From Yponomeuta sedellus (lineage: Eukaryota > Arthropoda > Insecta > Lepidoptera > Yponomeutidae): a stretch of DNA of 64,000 nucleotides. Below the pieces are notes generated by a model. It saw only the letters and a list, made by a program, of their open reading frames with translations. It did no database searches and was not told where the DNA came from. The DNA lies in the NCBI GenBank assembly GCA_934045075.1, contig OW203745.1, positions 8,755,873-8,819,872 on the forward strand, read 5' to 3'. Position numbers and translations under genes: made by a program. This document shows positions 1-10,672 of the stretch, in pieces (the stretch's first letter is position 1; each line of letters begins with the position of its first letter).

Positions 1-183
1 GTTTAGGGGTCCTTAGGACCAAAACTAGCCCCAAGGTGGTGTTTAGTGGGTAGGCGCACTTCTTGTGAGTCCCACATTGGCAGCACGGCCGGGTCCGTGC
101 TGTTATGCATGAGCATTCACCACCTCCCTCCCCCGTGTCCTCCGGAGGGTGCCCTTTATAGGGTTAAAAAAAAAAAAAAAAAA
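1..183 (+). mobile_element. 3' end of a poly(A) non-LTR retrotransposon (copy 1, cut by window edge)
   Basis: The first 165 bases are identical to 953-1117 and both copies end in a run of 18-19 A, the mark of target-primed retrotransposition. The copy begins before the window, so its 5' end and target-site duplication cannot be judged. The body is GC-rich and contains no long open frame; it looks like a 3' untranslated region. Family not recognised. Confidence 0.75.
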
Positions 184-633
184 CCCGCGCGCGCCACTCA
201 GCGATCGACCGGCATTGGAAGCAGACGCGTCCATGCGGCCGTTTTCAATACTTGTTATCGCTGGGTCAGACTTGTCCCAAGTCTTTAAACTATGGGAGCA
301 CCGGCCGGTCTGCGAGACAAACAGCTCTATTCAGAGCTATGGTACTTCGAGTTTCTTTTATTGGTTGGACGTCAATAAATGCTGCATAAGGAATCCCAGG
401 TACACGTCGACGGCGTGGGATGACTTATGCATACTTGTTTTATTTATTCCCTCATATAAATATTATATTTACTTATCTATATGGGCCCTGGGTACTTTAA
501 GGCTGCTTTGCTTACAAATTATCTTAGGATTAAGAATAAAATACAATGAATTTTTCCTAGTTGTAAGTTTGATCGGCTTTCTAGGCTTAAGTTTTATGCA
601 TTAAGTGCTTTTAGATTTAAGGCTTTCATTTAT
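184..633. other. Flank between two retrotransposon 3' ends, no gene seen
   Basis: A GC-rich stretch follows the first poly(A), then AT-rich sequence. The open frame at 149-604 crosses the poly(A) of the retrotransposon and has no recognisable domain, so I do not treat it as a gene. Confidence 0.5.
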
Positions 634-643
634 GCATGTATTT

Positions 644-1136
644 CCCCCGCTGAGCGTCTTATCGCTCTTGCCGAGCATAGCGATATGCTCTCTAGTCTCG
701 TTTAATTAAACTATTTCGTACTCCCCGGTCCCTCTCTTTATTGTATTCTCCCTCACGATGAACTCTGTTCTGAACTGGACCACCTACTAGAGGCTCGGTC
801 CCAGGCAGACACAGCCCCCGCCCGCTAGTGTCCCCGCTTGTGGTGACACTATTCTCTCCTAGCAGCTGTAGCTAACCTTCTAAGCGGACGCTTCATTTAG
901 GGAGCTCCGCTGCGCACCCGTCCTCGGCCTCGAGGGGGTCGCTCCGATGTCGGTTTAGGGGTCCTTAGGACCAAAACTAGCCCCAAGGTGGTGTTTAGTG
1001 GGTAGGCGCACTTCTTGTGAGTCCCACATTGGCAGCACGGCCGGGTCCGTGCTGTTATGCATGAGCATTCACCACCTCCCTCCCCCGTGTCCTCCGGAGG
1101 GTGCCCTTTATAGGGTTAAAAAAAAAAAAAAAAAAA
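644..1136 (+). mobile_element. 5'-truncated poly(A) retrotransposon with target-site duplication (copy 2)
   Basis: This 493-bp insert ends in A19 and is flanked by a perfect 10-bp duplication GCATGTATTT at 634-643 and 1137-1146, which fixes both ends. Its last 165 bp before the tail are identical to the copy at 1-165, so both inserts are young. No reverse transcriptase is present, so it is either a 5'-truncated LINE or a SINE; 5' truncation is the more likely reading because the start shows no polymerase III promoter. Confidence 0.85.
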
Positions 1137-1261
1137 GCATGTATTTATTTAACTCTTTATTTATTAGCGCACCCTATTTTTATTATTGCTTCTATCTAAA
1201 CCTATATATATCTAGATTTTAAGGCTTGCATGGTACTAACGCTTGTGAATTGTAGACACAA

Positions 1262-1729
1262 TGTTTTGCAAACTAGGTCTTGGATATGCTTTATCTATGT
1301 ATGCATCTATTAACCTACTGCAGGACCTAGATTAGAGTAGGCTTCGTCGAGGTTAGGCTTTCAAAAACTTGACAAAATACCTAGATGACTCTAGGCGCAC
1401 GCGTCGCTGGTGGCCGCTCACATCTGTGTGCGTGAGTCACCACGTCAGTGTATGCGTTTATTGCCTTTACTGCGCGCCGCCACGCGTTTATGGCAGAGAG
1501 TTGTAAAAGCCCAAAACTAGACAATGGGCCTCGCACCGAATGTTCGTCTAAATGCAAACAAAAGAAATCGAGCAAAACAAGGTCATAAATCTTTTAAAGC
1601 AAATTAACTTTTGTAAAATCCAAGGCAAAAATAAAAACCTATTTACCCTAACACACATAATACCTAACTACATAATACTACTCTTACCTAAAGTACATAC
1701 TAACATCAAACTGGCGTTGCTCGATAACA
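1262..1729 (-). mobile_element. Probable 3' LTR of the BEL/Pao element
   Basis: On the minus strand the LTR begins TGTTATCG directly after the polypurine tract, and a plausible end is AACA at 1262, giving a 468-bp LTR with TGTT..AACA ends. The left boundary is inferred, because no second LTR is present in the window for comparison and no target-site duplication can be tested. Confidence 0.55.
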
Positions 1730-1741
1730 TTTCCGCCCCCT
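1730..1741 (-). promoter_or_regulatory. Polypurine tract of the BEL/Pao element
   Basis: Read on the minus strand it is AGGGGGCGGAAA, immediately followed by TG of the LTR. It sits just downstream of the pol stop codon. In LTR retrotransposons this tract primes plus-strand DNA synthesis. Confidence 0.8.
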
Positions 1742-1764
1742 AGTTGAGGATTCAAACCGATAAC

Positions 1765-4700
1765 TCAATCTGTTGGGAGCAAGGCCAGTTTGGTAACAGG
1801 GCGTTGTAATATCTTACCACTAGCAAACTTAACACTAACGATACGTACTTGTCCATCTGCACCCGGGTGCACTTCACTTACTATGCCACGGGGCCACGTA
1901 TTTCGCGGTAACGTTCCATCAACGACAATCACTAAGTCACCGACCTTAAGCGGGTTTACACTATTTGTCCATTTATGTCGTTGTTGTAAAGTTGGTAGGT
2001 ACTCTCGAGTCCATCTGCGCCAGAACATCTCAGCCAGGGCGTTGACACGGCGCCACTGACTACGTATATCGACGTCTGCCGGATTGTACCTTGTTACTCG
2101 CGTGTCCCCGGCGGCAGTGCCGAGTAGCAGGTGATTGGGTGTGATGACCGTAGGCTCGTCGGGGTCCGCAGTCACGTAGCTCAAGGGCCGGCTGTTGATG
2201 ACCAGCTCAGCCTCCAACAGAAGCGTGTGAAGGACCTCTTCACGTGGAGCTCGTGAGTGCAGAGTAGTATGCAGGGCGGTCTTCACCGAACGAACAAGAC
2301 GCTCCCAGCAGCCACCCATGTGTGGCGCGAGCGGTGGGTTGAAGCGCCACTCGATGCCGCGCGACGTTGCCTCGTTTTGTAGACGCTGTCCGTCGAGACA
2401 GCGCAAGGCAGCCCGCAGCTCGGCGTCAGCACCGACGAAGTTGGTGCCCCGGTCGGACAGGATTACGGCCGGTTGGCCGCGACGCGCTATCAAGCGCCGC
2501 AGGGCGAGGATGGCTGAGTCAGCACTCAGCGAGGCGGCGAGCTCGAGATGGACGGCGCGTGTGGCGAGGCATGTGAACAACACGCCCCACCGTTTCTCTC
2601 GGCGCCTTCCGATGGCCACCTCCATGGGGCCGAAGTAGTCGACGCCCACGTGCACGAAGGCTCGCCTCGTGGTGGTGAGGCGAACGGCGGGCAGATCGCC
2701 CATCTTAGGCGCGCGCGGTTGAGCCCGCTGCACGCGACAGTGTTGGCAGCTGGCAGCCACTGCTTTGACGGTTGGCCGGAGCTTGGTCACCCAGAAGCGC
2801 TCACGGATGCGGTTGATGACGGCCTCGTGGTTGGCGTGTAAAGCTCTGGAATGATAGTCCCGCACCATGAGTCTCGTAAGTGGATGGTGACCGTCTAGGA
2901 TCACAGGGTGACGCTCGTCGAAGGACAGTTCTGTGGCAGCACTAAGTCGACCTCGAACACGTAGTAACCCATCTTCAAAAAGCATGGGATCGAGGCTTCT
3001 CAGATGACTGCTGGATGGCAGTGGTTGACCAGCACGCAGGGCATCTACATCAGCTTGAAATGACTGGGTTTGAATAAATCGGAACAATACAACCTCAGCC
3101 TCTTGTAGTCGCTCAGTCGTAAGAGTGGAGGGCTTCTTCGCCTTACATGCCCTCACGAAGACCAGTACCCACGCCATGACGCGCAGCGCGCGTTGCCAAC
3201 TGGAATGGCGTGTCGGGTCGATGAGCGGCGGCTGCCCCGGTGCCACGAGGAGCGCGCGATGTCGCAGCTCGATGTCGACATCGCCATGGCAGCTCCCAGC
3301 GCCCCAGCGAGGTGTAGGCCATTGATCACTGGAATTGCAGAGAAAAGAGGGACCAGAAAGCCATTTACTTAATTTGCCGTGGGGCCAGCCCAACTTGGTT
3401 GCTTCGTCGGCGGGATTATCCTCAGAGGGAACCCAGCGCCAGTCACTTCTCTTAGAAGTTTCATCAATTTCAGCTAGTCTGGTAGCTACATACTTTTGAT
3501 AGTCGCGAGCGTCCGCAAAAATCCAATGAAGGACAGTACGTGAGTCTGTCCACATGTGAACACTCGCAACTTCCAGTCCCAGCTCCTTCTTAACAGTACG
3601 AGCCAGCCGGCACGCCAGTACCGCAGCCTGTAACTCGAGACGGGGAATCGACGTTATCTTAACAGGGGCTACTCGTACTTTTCCAGCGACGATAGCGCAG
3701 TGTCGATTTCCATCTGAGTTAAAACCAACAATATAGGCTACAGCAGCGTAAGCCAGTTCACTAGCATCGGCAAAAACATGAAGTTCAATAGGGCCTGAGA
3801 CTATGTTGTACCAGCGAGGAACTTTAACTTCTTTTATTACTTTTAAATTGTTAAGCCATTTAAACCATAACTCGGCCTCAGTATCTCGAATCTTTTGTTC
3901 CCATTCTATACTAGACATCCAAATACGTTGCATGATTATTCTTGATTGAATAATGCAAGGGTATAGAAGGCCAAGAGGGTCGAAAATACTCATAATAAAA
4001 CTCAGAAATTGTCTTTTAGTGGGAACTACTGTACCATCAGCCAAACTAGGAGGTAATCTTTTAAAAGACAAATCAAATTCGAATGTATCGGAATCAGTTG
4101 ACCAAATCATTCCAAGTGTTCTATGGTCACTATTGGGAGATTTCTCAATGGGAATTCTAGTTCTTTCGTCAATTGGAAAAGATTCGCGTAGAGCAGGCGA
4201 GTTCGTAACCCATCCTCTAATATGAAAATTGCCAGCTTTGTGGATGTGAGTTACATCATCTACCAATTTTCGCGCCTCCTCTAGCGATCCTACACTATCT
4301 AAATAATCGTCCATGTAATGCTTCTCCTTTATCGCCTTCACTGCAGCCGGATGTGAATCTGAAAACTCAGCGGCATTCTTATTGAGAACATAGATGGCAG
4401 TTGTAGGCGATGAAGTTGCTCCAAAAATCAATGACTTCATTACATAGGTGTCAGGTTCTCGATCTCTGTCATCTCCTCGCCAAAGGAAAAGCTGTGCGCC
4501 TTGGTCTGCTTGCCTAATCTTAACACGTAGGAACATATCGGCAATGTCTGCAGTAAATCCAATTGGACCTTGCCGAAATCTAATTAGGACACCAAGTAGA
4601 GACGTAAGTAGATCAGGACCTGTTAGAAGATAATCATTAAGAGAACGACCGTTAACACTAGCAGCAGCATCAAACACCAAACGCAGTTTTCCAGGCTTAT

Positions 4701-4956
4701 TGGGATTCAATACGCCAAAGTGAGGCAAAAACCAATTGGAATCCCACTGCATTTGCTGCGATACTTTTTCGGCGTAGTTCTCAGACACCAAGCGGTCGAT
4801 TTGAGCTGAATAGCTTGCTTTGTATGATGGATCGCGGTCGCACTTTTTCTCTACACTGCGCAGTCGAGACTTAGCCATACTTTTGCTATTGGGAAAATCG
4901 TTGAAATCACGACGCCATAGTAGACCGACTTCCCAGCCACCTTCTACACGTCTACA
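1765..4956 (-). mobile_element. BEL/Pao LTR retrotransposon pol (reverse transcriptase, RNase H, integrase), 5'-truncated
   Basis: The frame from the first ATG (4878) gives 1037 residues, but homologous-looking sequence stays open upstream to a stop at 4957-4959, so that ATG is not the natural start. Order: reverse transcriptase with FTADIAD and the YMDD catalytic box near residue 190; RNase H region with HVFADAS and WTDSRTVLHW; integrase zinc finger (HH then CQHC, about residues 660-720); integrase core with VDYFGP, SDRGTNF and GCWE giving the D, D, E triad; C-terminal integrase tail. Gag, protease and the 5' LTR are absent, so this copy cannot move on its own. The remaining frame is intact over 3 kb and more GC-rich than the flanks, suggesting a fairly recent insertion. 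The BEL/Pao assignment rests on YMDD and on the RT-RNaseH-integrase order. Confidence 0.93.
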
Positions 4957-5320
4957 TTACGGGTGTTGTTATATCGGAAAAGTCCGACCAGGTTTCGCTC
5001 CGATTCGCAGAGCTTAATCATGGTGAGCAGAGACGGAGCTCGCGTCGTCAGTTGCTCGTCTCACACTAAGCTCCGTAAGTAGATCTGGACTAAAAGTCTA
5101 CGGTGTATTAATTATTGAGTAACGATTAAAATTTGGTCATATTATTAAGCTCAATTGACTGTTAATGATTGGATATGGTTAATTTTCTAACCCAGTGACG
5201 ATCAAACTGATTAATAAGATTATGCGCTCAACTAAGTACCTATAGCAGTGCATATTGATATTCGATTATTAGCTAAGTTATTAATAAATATATTCAGTTA
5301 AGACACTTAGTGAAAATAAA
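4957..5320. other. BEL/Pao truncation point and unassigned AT-rich DNA
   Basis: The retrotransposon frame stops at 4957. No 5' LTR or primer-binding site could be found up to 5320, which implies the element was truncated or deleted at this side. The rest has no gene-like feature. Confidence 0.5.
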
Positions 5321-5790
5321 TAAATAAGTTCCACACAATAGAATCACTTGTCCTGGTCCCGAACTAGGATACTGCTGGTAGGATACTAGGATAATGCTAT
5401 AGTAATCGCAAACATGAAAATATAACTAGGCTGTAGCCATTTGTAGAATATATATGGCCGGCCCCAGTGAGAATCGAACCCACGACTTCTGTCATGGTAA
5501 TCAAACGTGATGCTACTAGATCAACAGGCAGTCACATACTCGTATTTTACAGTAATATTTGGCTTTGTTTTCTAAGTTATGTACATTAATTTGTGAAGTC
5601 ATAGTAACAGTACCACTCACTGGGAAGGAAAACATCATGAGGAAACCTGAGAGTCTGAGGTTTTCAAATTGCGCTTGAGATTACCCATCTGCGGTGGACA
5701 CGCGTACTGTCTCTTTGAGAAAAGGCCTGTGCTGTGTAGTGGAACGCTTATATATATGTTTTATTATATCAGTCAATAGCGCTCGTGGGA
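5320..5790 (-). mobile_element. tRNA-derived SINE (family S3) joined to a second SINE fragment
   Basis: Read on the minus strand, 5460-5540 holds a tRNA-like head with a B box (GTGGGTTCGATTCTCAC). Next to it, 5590-5780 matches the segment at 52380-52560 in opposite orientation. Related heads occur at 15720-15880 and 26600-26770. The unit merges into the 5S-like SINE that starts near 5790, so boundaries are approximate. Confidence 0.6.
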
Positions 5791-6147
5791 GCGCTCGTAG
5801 CCTAGCCGAACCGAGTGATTGGAATCAATCACTTGAGTTAAGCAACAACAGGCGCGGTCAGGTACAGGATGGATGACCGTGCCGTGACTACCGCTAGTGG
5901 CATTTTTCCGAGCGCTTCCGTGCTTCGCAAGGCACGTTAAGCCGTTGGTGCCGGCTGTCGTGTAATGGCAGTCGTTAAGCCACGTCAGAGGCCTTATGGG
6001 CGGCTTGATAACTTCTGACAGTAAGGCCCGCCGCAGTCTTACAATCCTCCGCCAACCCGGACTTGGCCCCCGTTGTGGAGTATGGCCTAACCTTCCTGCG
6101 ATGCAGGAAGACACCCGTGCCCCAACAGTGGGGACATACAAGGGTTG
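5790..6147 (+). mobile_element. 5S rRNA-like SINE (family S4), near full length
   Basis: The head at 5832-5880 reads GAGTTAAGCAACAAC, then GGCGCGGTCAGG, then AGGATGGATGACCG. This matches in order and spacing the internal promoter region of eukaryotic 5S rRNA genes (box A with AGTTAAGC, box C with GGATGGGTGACC). The body contains GGCACGTTAAGCCGT and the 3' end GTGCCCCAACAGTGGGGACA, followed by a short TTGA-type tail. At least seven further copies lie in the window. Confidence 0.75.
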
Positions 6148-6504
6148 AGAACAGAGAACAATATCAGTCAATATTTTAACTACGTATCTAATCTAATCGG
6201 TTTACTTTCCCTTCACACTTCCCTGTTCCAAAATGGCTGACGAGCATTCATCATAATATTACTTATCATTACCACCGCGAATTTTGAAACAAATGTGCGA
6301 CATCAATCACTGTCTGGAATAAAAACGTGTGCCAGTGACGCCAGCTACATTGATGATGATGTCCTTACATACTGTGCTGAAGTGACTTTGGAAAATTATA
6401 TAGAGGCTAAATATAATATTCGATAAGACACGTGTATTTTCTTAGGCGGTGTTGAAGGCTCCTTGGACTCATTTCATGATTTATTATATTTTTCGTTTCG
6501 ACTC

Positions 6505-6764
6505 TTCGTGGCATTTTTTCCGAGCGCTTCCGTGCTTCGCAAGGCACGTTTTAAGCAGTCAGTGCCGGCTATCATGTAATGGCAGTCGTTAAGCCATGTC
6601 AGATGCCTTATGGGTGGCTTGATAACTTTGACAGTAAGGCCCGCCACTGTCTGACAACTCACCGTCAAGCAGCACTTGGCTCTCGTGGTGGACTATGGCC
6701 CAACCTTCCTGCGATGCATGAAGAGACCCGTGCCCCAGCAGTGGGTACATACAAGGGTTGATAT
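6505..6764 (+). mobile_element. 5S rRNA-like SINE (S4), 5'-truncated copy
   Basis: The body and 3' end match the copy at 5790-6147 (GGCACGTTTTAAGC, then GTGCCCCAGCAGTGGGTACA), but the 5S-like head is missing. Truncation at the 5' end is usual for target-primed retroposons. Confidence 0.7.
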
Positions 6765-7371
6765 CAAGCGACTTTTCCCTGTCATATGTCACTCCTTGGG
6801 TAATGTCCATGCTGTCATTATCTCATGGCCCATTTGTTCTGACATTCTGCGGTAATTCGTTTTACCCGTTTTTTATTACTTTTCTTATTTACACAGTGCA
6901 TTCTGTAACAGGCGGTGTTGCTTTTATATGTTTATAAAGATGTTGCTTATAATCAGAAGTGGGATCAGTTGCTGATCTTATAAAATGTATTTTTAACAAG
7001 TATAATCATCCCTAACTCAGGTGTAGGAGACATACATACATAAGATTATTTAATGTTTTTAATTCACCGTTTTGTCCAGGTATAAATGAACCTATGGTAA
7101 ATTTTAGTTTTTATTACTAAGTCTCTGAGCTAAGCCGCAGATATAATTATAGTCTTAGCAACACACGCGGTCTTCCGGTATTCCAAAACGCGGTCTGAAT
7201 TTAGTACTGGGATTGTTACCAGGTTTAAACCACAGACCAAGTAAAATGTTATTACAAAACGAAGTTTATCGCTACGTCATGGACTATCAATGGTACTAAA
7301 GTTAAACTTCTGATACCCCTAGTTTATGTATGGACTAACCTCCAAATTGATTCTCCAAATTACTTCAGCCA

Positions 7372-7590
7372 GATGTCGCTGCCTGTACGTAATACAGAGA
7401 ATATTGTAAAGAGGTTCGAAATTTCACTGATACCGGTGAGTCGCCCACTAGCTCAGTTGGAAAGAGCGCAGGCACGGAAAGCCAGAGGTCGCGGGTTCGA
7501 ATCCCGGCATGGGTGGAATTTTTAGCCTCTAAATAGGTTTTTAAAATTGTCCTTAGCACGGGTTAGTGCATTAAAAATAATAATATAATC
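7372..7590 (+). mobile_element. tRNA-derived SINE, family S1
   Basis: The tRNA-like core at 7443-7516 carries an A box (TAGCTCAGTTGG) and a B box (GGTTCGAATCC), followed by AATTTTTAGCCTCTAAATAGG and a tail with CCTTAGCACGGGTTAGTGCATT. The same order recurs at least a dozen times in the window on both strands, so this is a repeat and not a functional tRNA gene. Confidence 0.85.
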
Positions 7591-7656
7591 TCCAAATTGA
7601 TGTTTGAATTTGTTTGGTTTCGTGTGTGTGATAGATTGCAATAAATAATTGATATT

Positions 7657-7833
7657 ATGGACGCCATTGATATGATGGATTTCGATGATTTGGACGATTT
7701 CGACATGCTGGAGACGTCTCGGCGATCCAGCAGACTTCGTCATCGTGTGAATACCTTCGAATTAAGTGACGAAGATTTTCGATACAAATATAGGTTCACG
7801 TTTTTCTTCAAATGTTCCATTTTATTATTATAA
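7657..7833 (+). pseudogene. Possible Harbinger/PIF-like N-terminal fragment
   Basis: This short frame of 58 residues starts MDAIDMMDFDDLDDFDML, then has an arginine-rich stretch RRSSRLRHRV followed by FELSDEDFRYKYRF. An acidic start followed by a phrase ending in (K)YRF is common at the N-terminus of Harbinger/HARBI1-like proteins, just before the helical region. Nothing homologous continues after the stop at 7831, so it is a fragment or a first exon. A short host exon is the alternative. Confidence 0.4.
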
Positions 7834-8460
7834 TAATCAACAACGAAACCGCCCAAAGCTTAAAAATTAATAATAGGTACCTATTCCCAGTATGAAACCA
7901 AAGAGTATATAACCACTACGTTTTATCAGAAAACTATCAGAAAAATTTTGACGTCTCGGATTGGCGCGCGTGCTCGAATATTTCACTCCATTTCAGACGA
8001 AAGTAGCCACTTGATTATAAAAACGCTTCAATAACAATATAATAATTAATAGTGCTCAGTTTAGTTAGATTGGAACCTAAACAAAGAACAATTTACGATG
8101 TATAGGTATTTTAAACGCAATAATGAATATTTTTGCGTTTAAAATGTGAAGATACTCGTAATATCCATTTAGTGAAACGGAACGCAGCATTGAATGAGAG
8201 CTGAATGAACGAATCAGAGAATATTATTTGAACCATGGCTGATCTCTGGTTTAACTGATGCTCGAATAGTCTTCTATTTGTAATAACGACACACATTTGA
8301 TCTGGGTCTAACTTTGATAGGTACCGTAACAATCCTAGATCTTTTAGTCTTGGTTTAAACCAGGACTTATTCAGGTTTTGATAATAAGGCTGCAAGGGTC
8401 CATGTTGTCTACGAAACGCTAAAAATGACTACAGCTACTAATATTATCGGAGTAAACATC

Positions 8461-8850
8461 AACAGCTGTGGTAGCTCAGTGGGTAGAACCATGGACTCGC
8501 AAGCGAGAGCCCCAGGTTCGATCCCGAGTTCGGGCATGTACCAATGACTTTGTTTAATTTCAAAGTTACGTACATTTGCGAATTTGTAGTCGCAATACCA
8601 CACGCTAACGGTGAAGGAAAACATCGTGAGGAAACCCGCGGCTTGATTGGCTCTGCACGTATTGACTAGTCTTTCCTGTGGGCTAGGCCGGTTAAGCTGT
8701 CAGGATGGTATAGGTGCTGGGCAAGCCTACACCATCTATAAAACCATGTCCCAGGCACTACAGCGTCGGAGTGGTCCCTTCACCCATCTAGTGTGAGTGA
8801 AGATGCCACTGGACGCTGTAAAAATCATCTCATTAAGTAGATGCAAAAGG
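8461..8850 (+). mobile_element. tRNA-derived SINE, family S2
   Basis: The head has an A box (GGTAGCTCAGTGGGTAGA) and a B box (GGTTCGATCCC). The body carries GGAAAACATCGTGAGGAAACC and ends near ATGCCACTGGACGC. Reverse-oriented relatives lie at 18780-18980 and 43430-43750, and a headless one at 35070-35260. Confidence 0.75.
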
Positions 8851-9599
8851 CCAATATTATTATTATTAAACATCAACGCGTTCGAAAATTTTAGGCTGTA
8901 ATCAGACACAAAATGATCATTGAACTGGCAACACAAGAACAATACAGCATCGAACAAAAGTGCCCATCATCCGGTATATGTGAGTAGGCTTTAATTAAAT
9001 TGAGCATATAACTGTTTTCATTAAATAGATTTTGTTCCTATTTAGGCAAAGCAAGAGCAGGATAAAACAGAAGACACAAAGTAAACACTTGTACCTCCTT
9101 TTCAGTATAGAAATAAGTACAAGTATACACCCGTCGAATTTACACCCGTCGAATTGATAACATCTTTATTAAAGGTGGTTAAAAACTTATAAATACTATC
9201 TAGTATTAAACTCGCCTTTGTACAAATTTGTTTTAGTGCAATAAATAGTTTTTATTCGTTCATTTTTAAAACAGATTTTAAAGTTTTTTATGTATGGTAA
9301 AAACGTTGAGATACAACTATCGAACTTACCGTTATTGATAATCATCATAATATTTAGCCCACTGCTGCCCACTGCTGGGTATGCGCCTTTTCCCCCAAAT
9401 GCCATCTCTCAAGATCTCTTGCCAGCCGCATCCACGAACCTGATATTAACTAGTAGATAAATAAATGAGTAATATTTTTTTTATTAAAAACTTTGATAAT
9501 TCAGTCAATCCAATACAAGTTTCTGTGCCTTCACATAATCTTCATAAGTATAAGTATGTATATCAATATTCATATTTGCACCAACTACCCATCTCACTT

Positions 9600-9725
9600 T
9601 TCCCTTAGCAACTCTCCATCGTAGGTTGTCTGGAAGAAATCGCTCCAAGCAATAAGGCCGCCAATTGTCCTCTATTTTTGTAATTTTTTTTTTCCTGGTG
9701 TACAATAAAGAATATTCTTATCTTA
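9600..9725 (+). mobile_element. LINE-type 3' tail repeat (family S6)
   Basis: It contains GGTTGTCTGGAAGAAATCGC, then AATAAGGCCGCC, then GTGTACAATAAAGAATATTC. The same order occurs at 63430-63535 on the plus strand and at 19265-19400 on the minus strand. This is a conserved non-coding 3' end of a retroposon. Confidence 0.6.
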
Positions 9726-10195
9726 TCTTAATCTTCTAATTTTGAAACTAACAACTTTGACGTTCATTAAGTAGATATTTTGTTTTTATAAAAAAAAAAC
9801 CTAGTTTGATTGACAACCTGTTAGAGATAAGTTCGCCTTTGAAACAAATTATATGTAATGATCTTCTTTAAAATCTTCTGAATTTACTGTATGCAATAAA
9901 GAATATATATACAACCGGGCCTTCTGAATAAATCTATGTGGCTTGGCTCATGTATTTTAGCGCTCCACGCTTCAGTGGTTCCATTCCCTATTCACTAGAT
10001 CAAACCAGATCATACCGGTTTCGCGTGCCATATACCGTAAATTAATAGTGGAGGTGGGCGTAAAGTGTTAAAATAGCTGCTCGCCCTACCATAACCCACA
10101 ACCCTTTCTTGGCTACCGGAAACTGAACGGAACGCCTAAACCTGAAGAAACGATAAAAAAATCAGGGCAGTAAAATATATAATAAACTTAAATCG

Positions 10196-10480
10196 TAACT
10201 TAAAAACCTATTTAGAGGCTAAAAATTTCACCCATGCCGGGATTCGAACCCGCAACCTCTGGCTATCCGTGCCAGCGCTCTACCAATTGAGCCAATGGGC
10301 GACTCACCCGCATCAGTGAAATTTCGAACCTCTTTACACTATTCTCTGTATTACGTACAGGCAGCGACATCTGGCTTAAGCAAATTGCATCACTTACAGC
10401 CCCGACTACCTACTTTGCAGTTAGGTTTTACATCGGAACGTTATCACTGTACCCACATGATTATACTATTTTTATTTTTT
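10196..10480 (-). mobile_element. SINE S1, minus-strand member of a head-to-head pair
   Basis: The tRNA-like core with B box GGTTCGAATCC (minus strand) is followed downstream by the long 5' region ending near the CACATGATTATAC motif. Its partner at 10484 lies in the opposite orientation, so the two can fold on each other over about 140 bp. Confidence 0.85.
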
Positions 10481-10483
10481 AGA

Positions 10484-10672
10484 ATAGTGTAAAGAAGTTC
10501 GAAATTTCACTGATGCCGGTGAGTCGCCCGTTGGCTCAATTGGTAGAGCGCTAGCACGGATAACCAGAGGTTGCGGGTTCGAATCCCGGCATGGGTGAAA
10601 TTTTTAGCCTCTAAATAGGTTTTTAAATTTGTCCTTAGCACGGGTTAGTGCATTAAAAAATAAAAATAGTTA
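10484..10672 (+). mobile_element. SINE S1, plus-strand member of a head-to-head pair
   Basis: The core at 10528-10598 has A box TTGGCTCAATTGG and B box GGTTCGAATCC, with the family tail TTAGCACGGGTTAGTGCATT. It faces the copy at 10196-10480. Confidence 0.85.

Noticed and set aside
1..1136. The direct repeat 1-183 / 953-1136 as a pair of LTRs
   Set aside because: Both copies end in poly(A), lack TG..CA ends, and the second is bounded by a 10-bp target duplication that excludes the first; they are two non-LTR insertions.
1790..3325. Plus-strand open frames opposite the BEL/Pao pol gene
   Set aside because: They are shadows of the GC-rich minus-strand integrase and RNase H coding sequence and have no domains of their own.
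7443..7516. Possible tRNA gene (also at 8465, 10528, 20814, 38403, 57460)
   Set aside because: The A and B boxes are clear, but each is embedded in the same longer repeated unit with a retroposon tail, so these are SINE heads.
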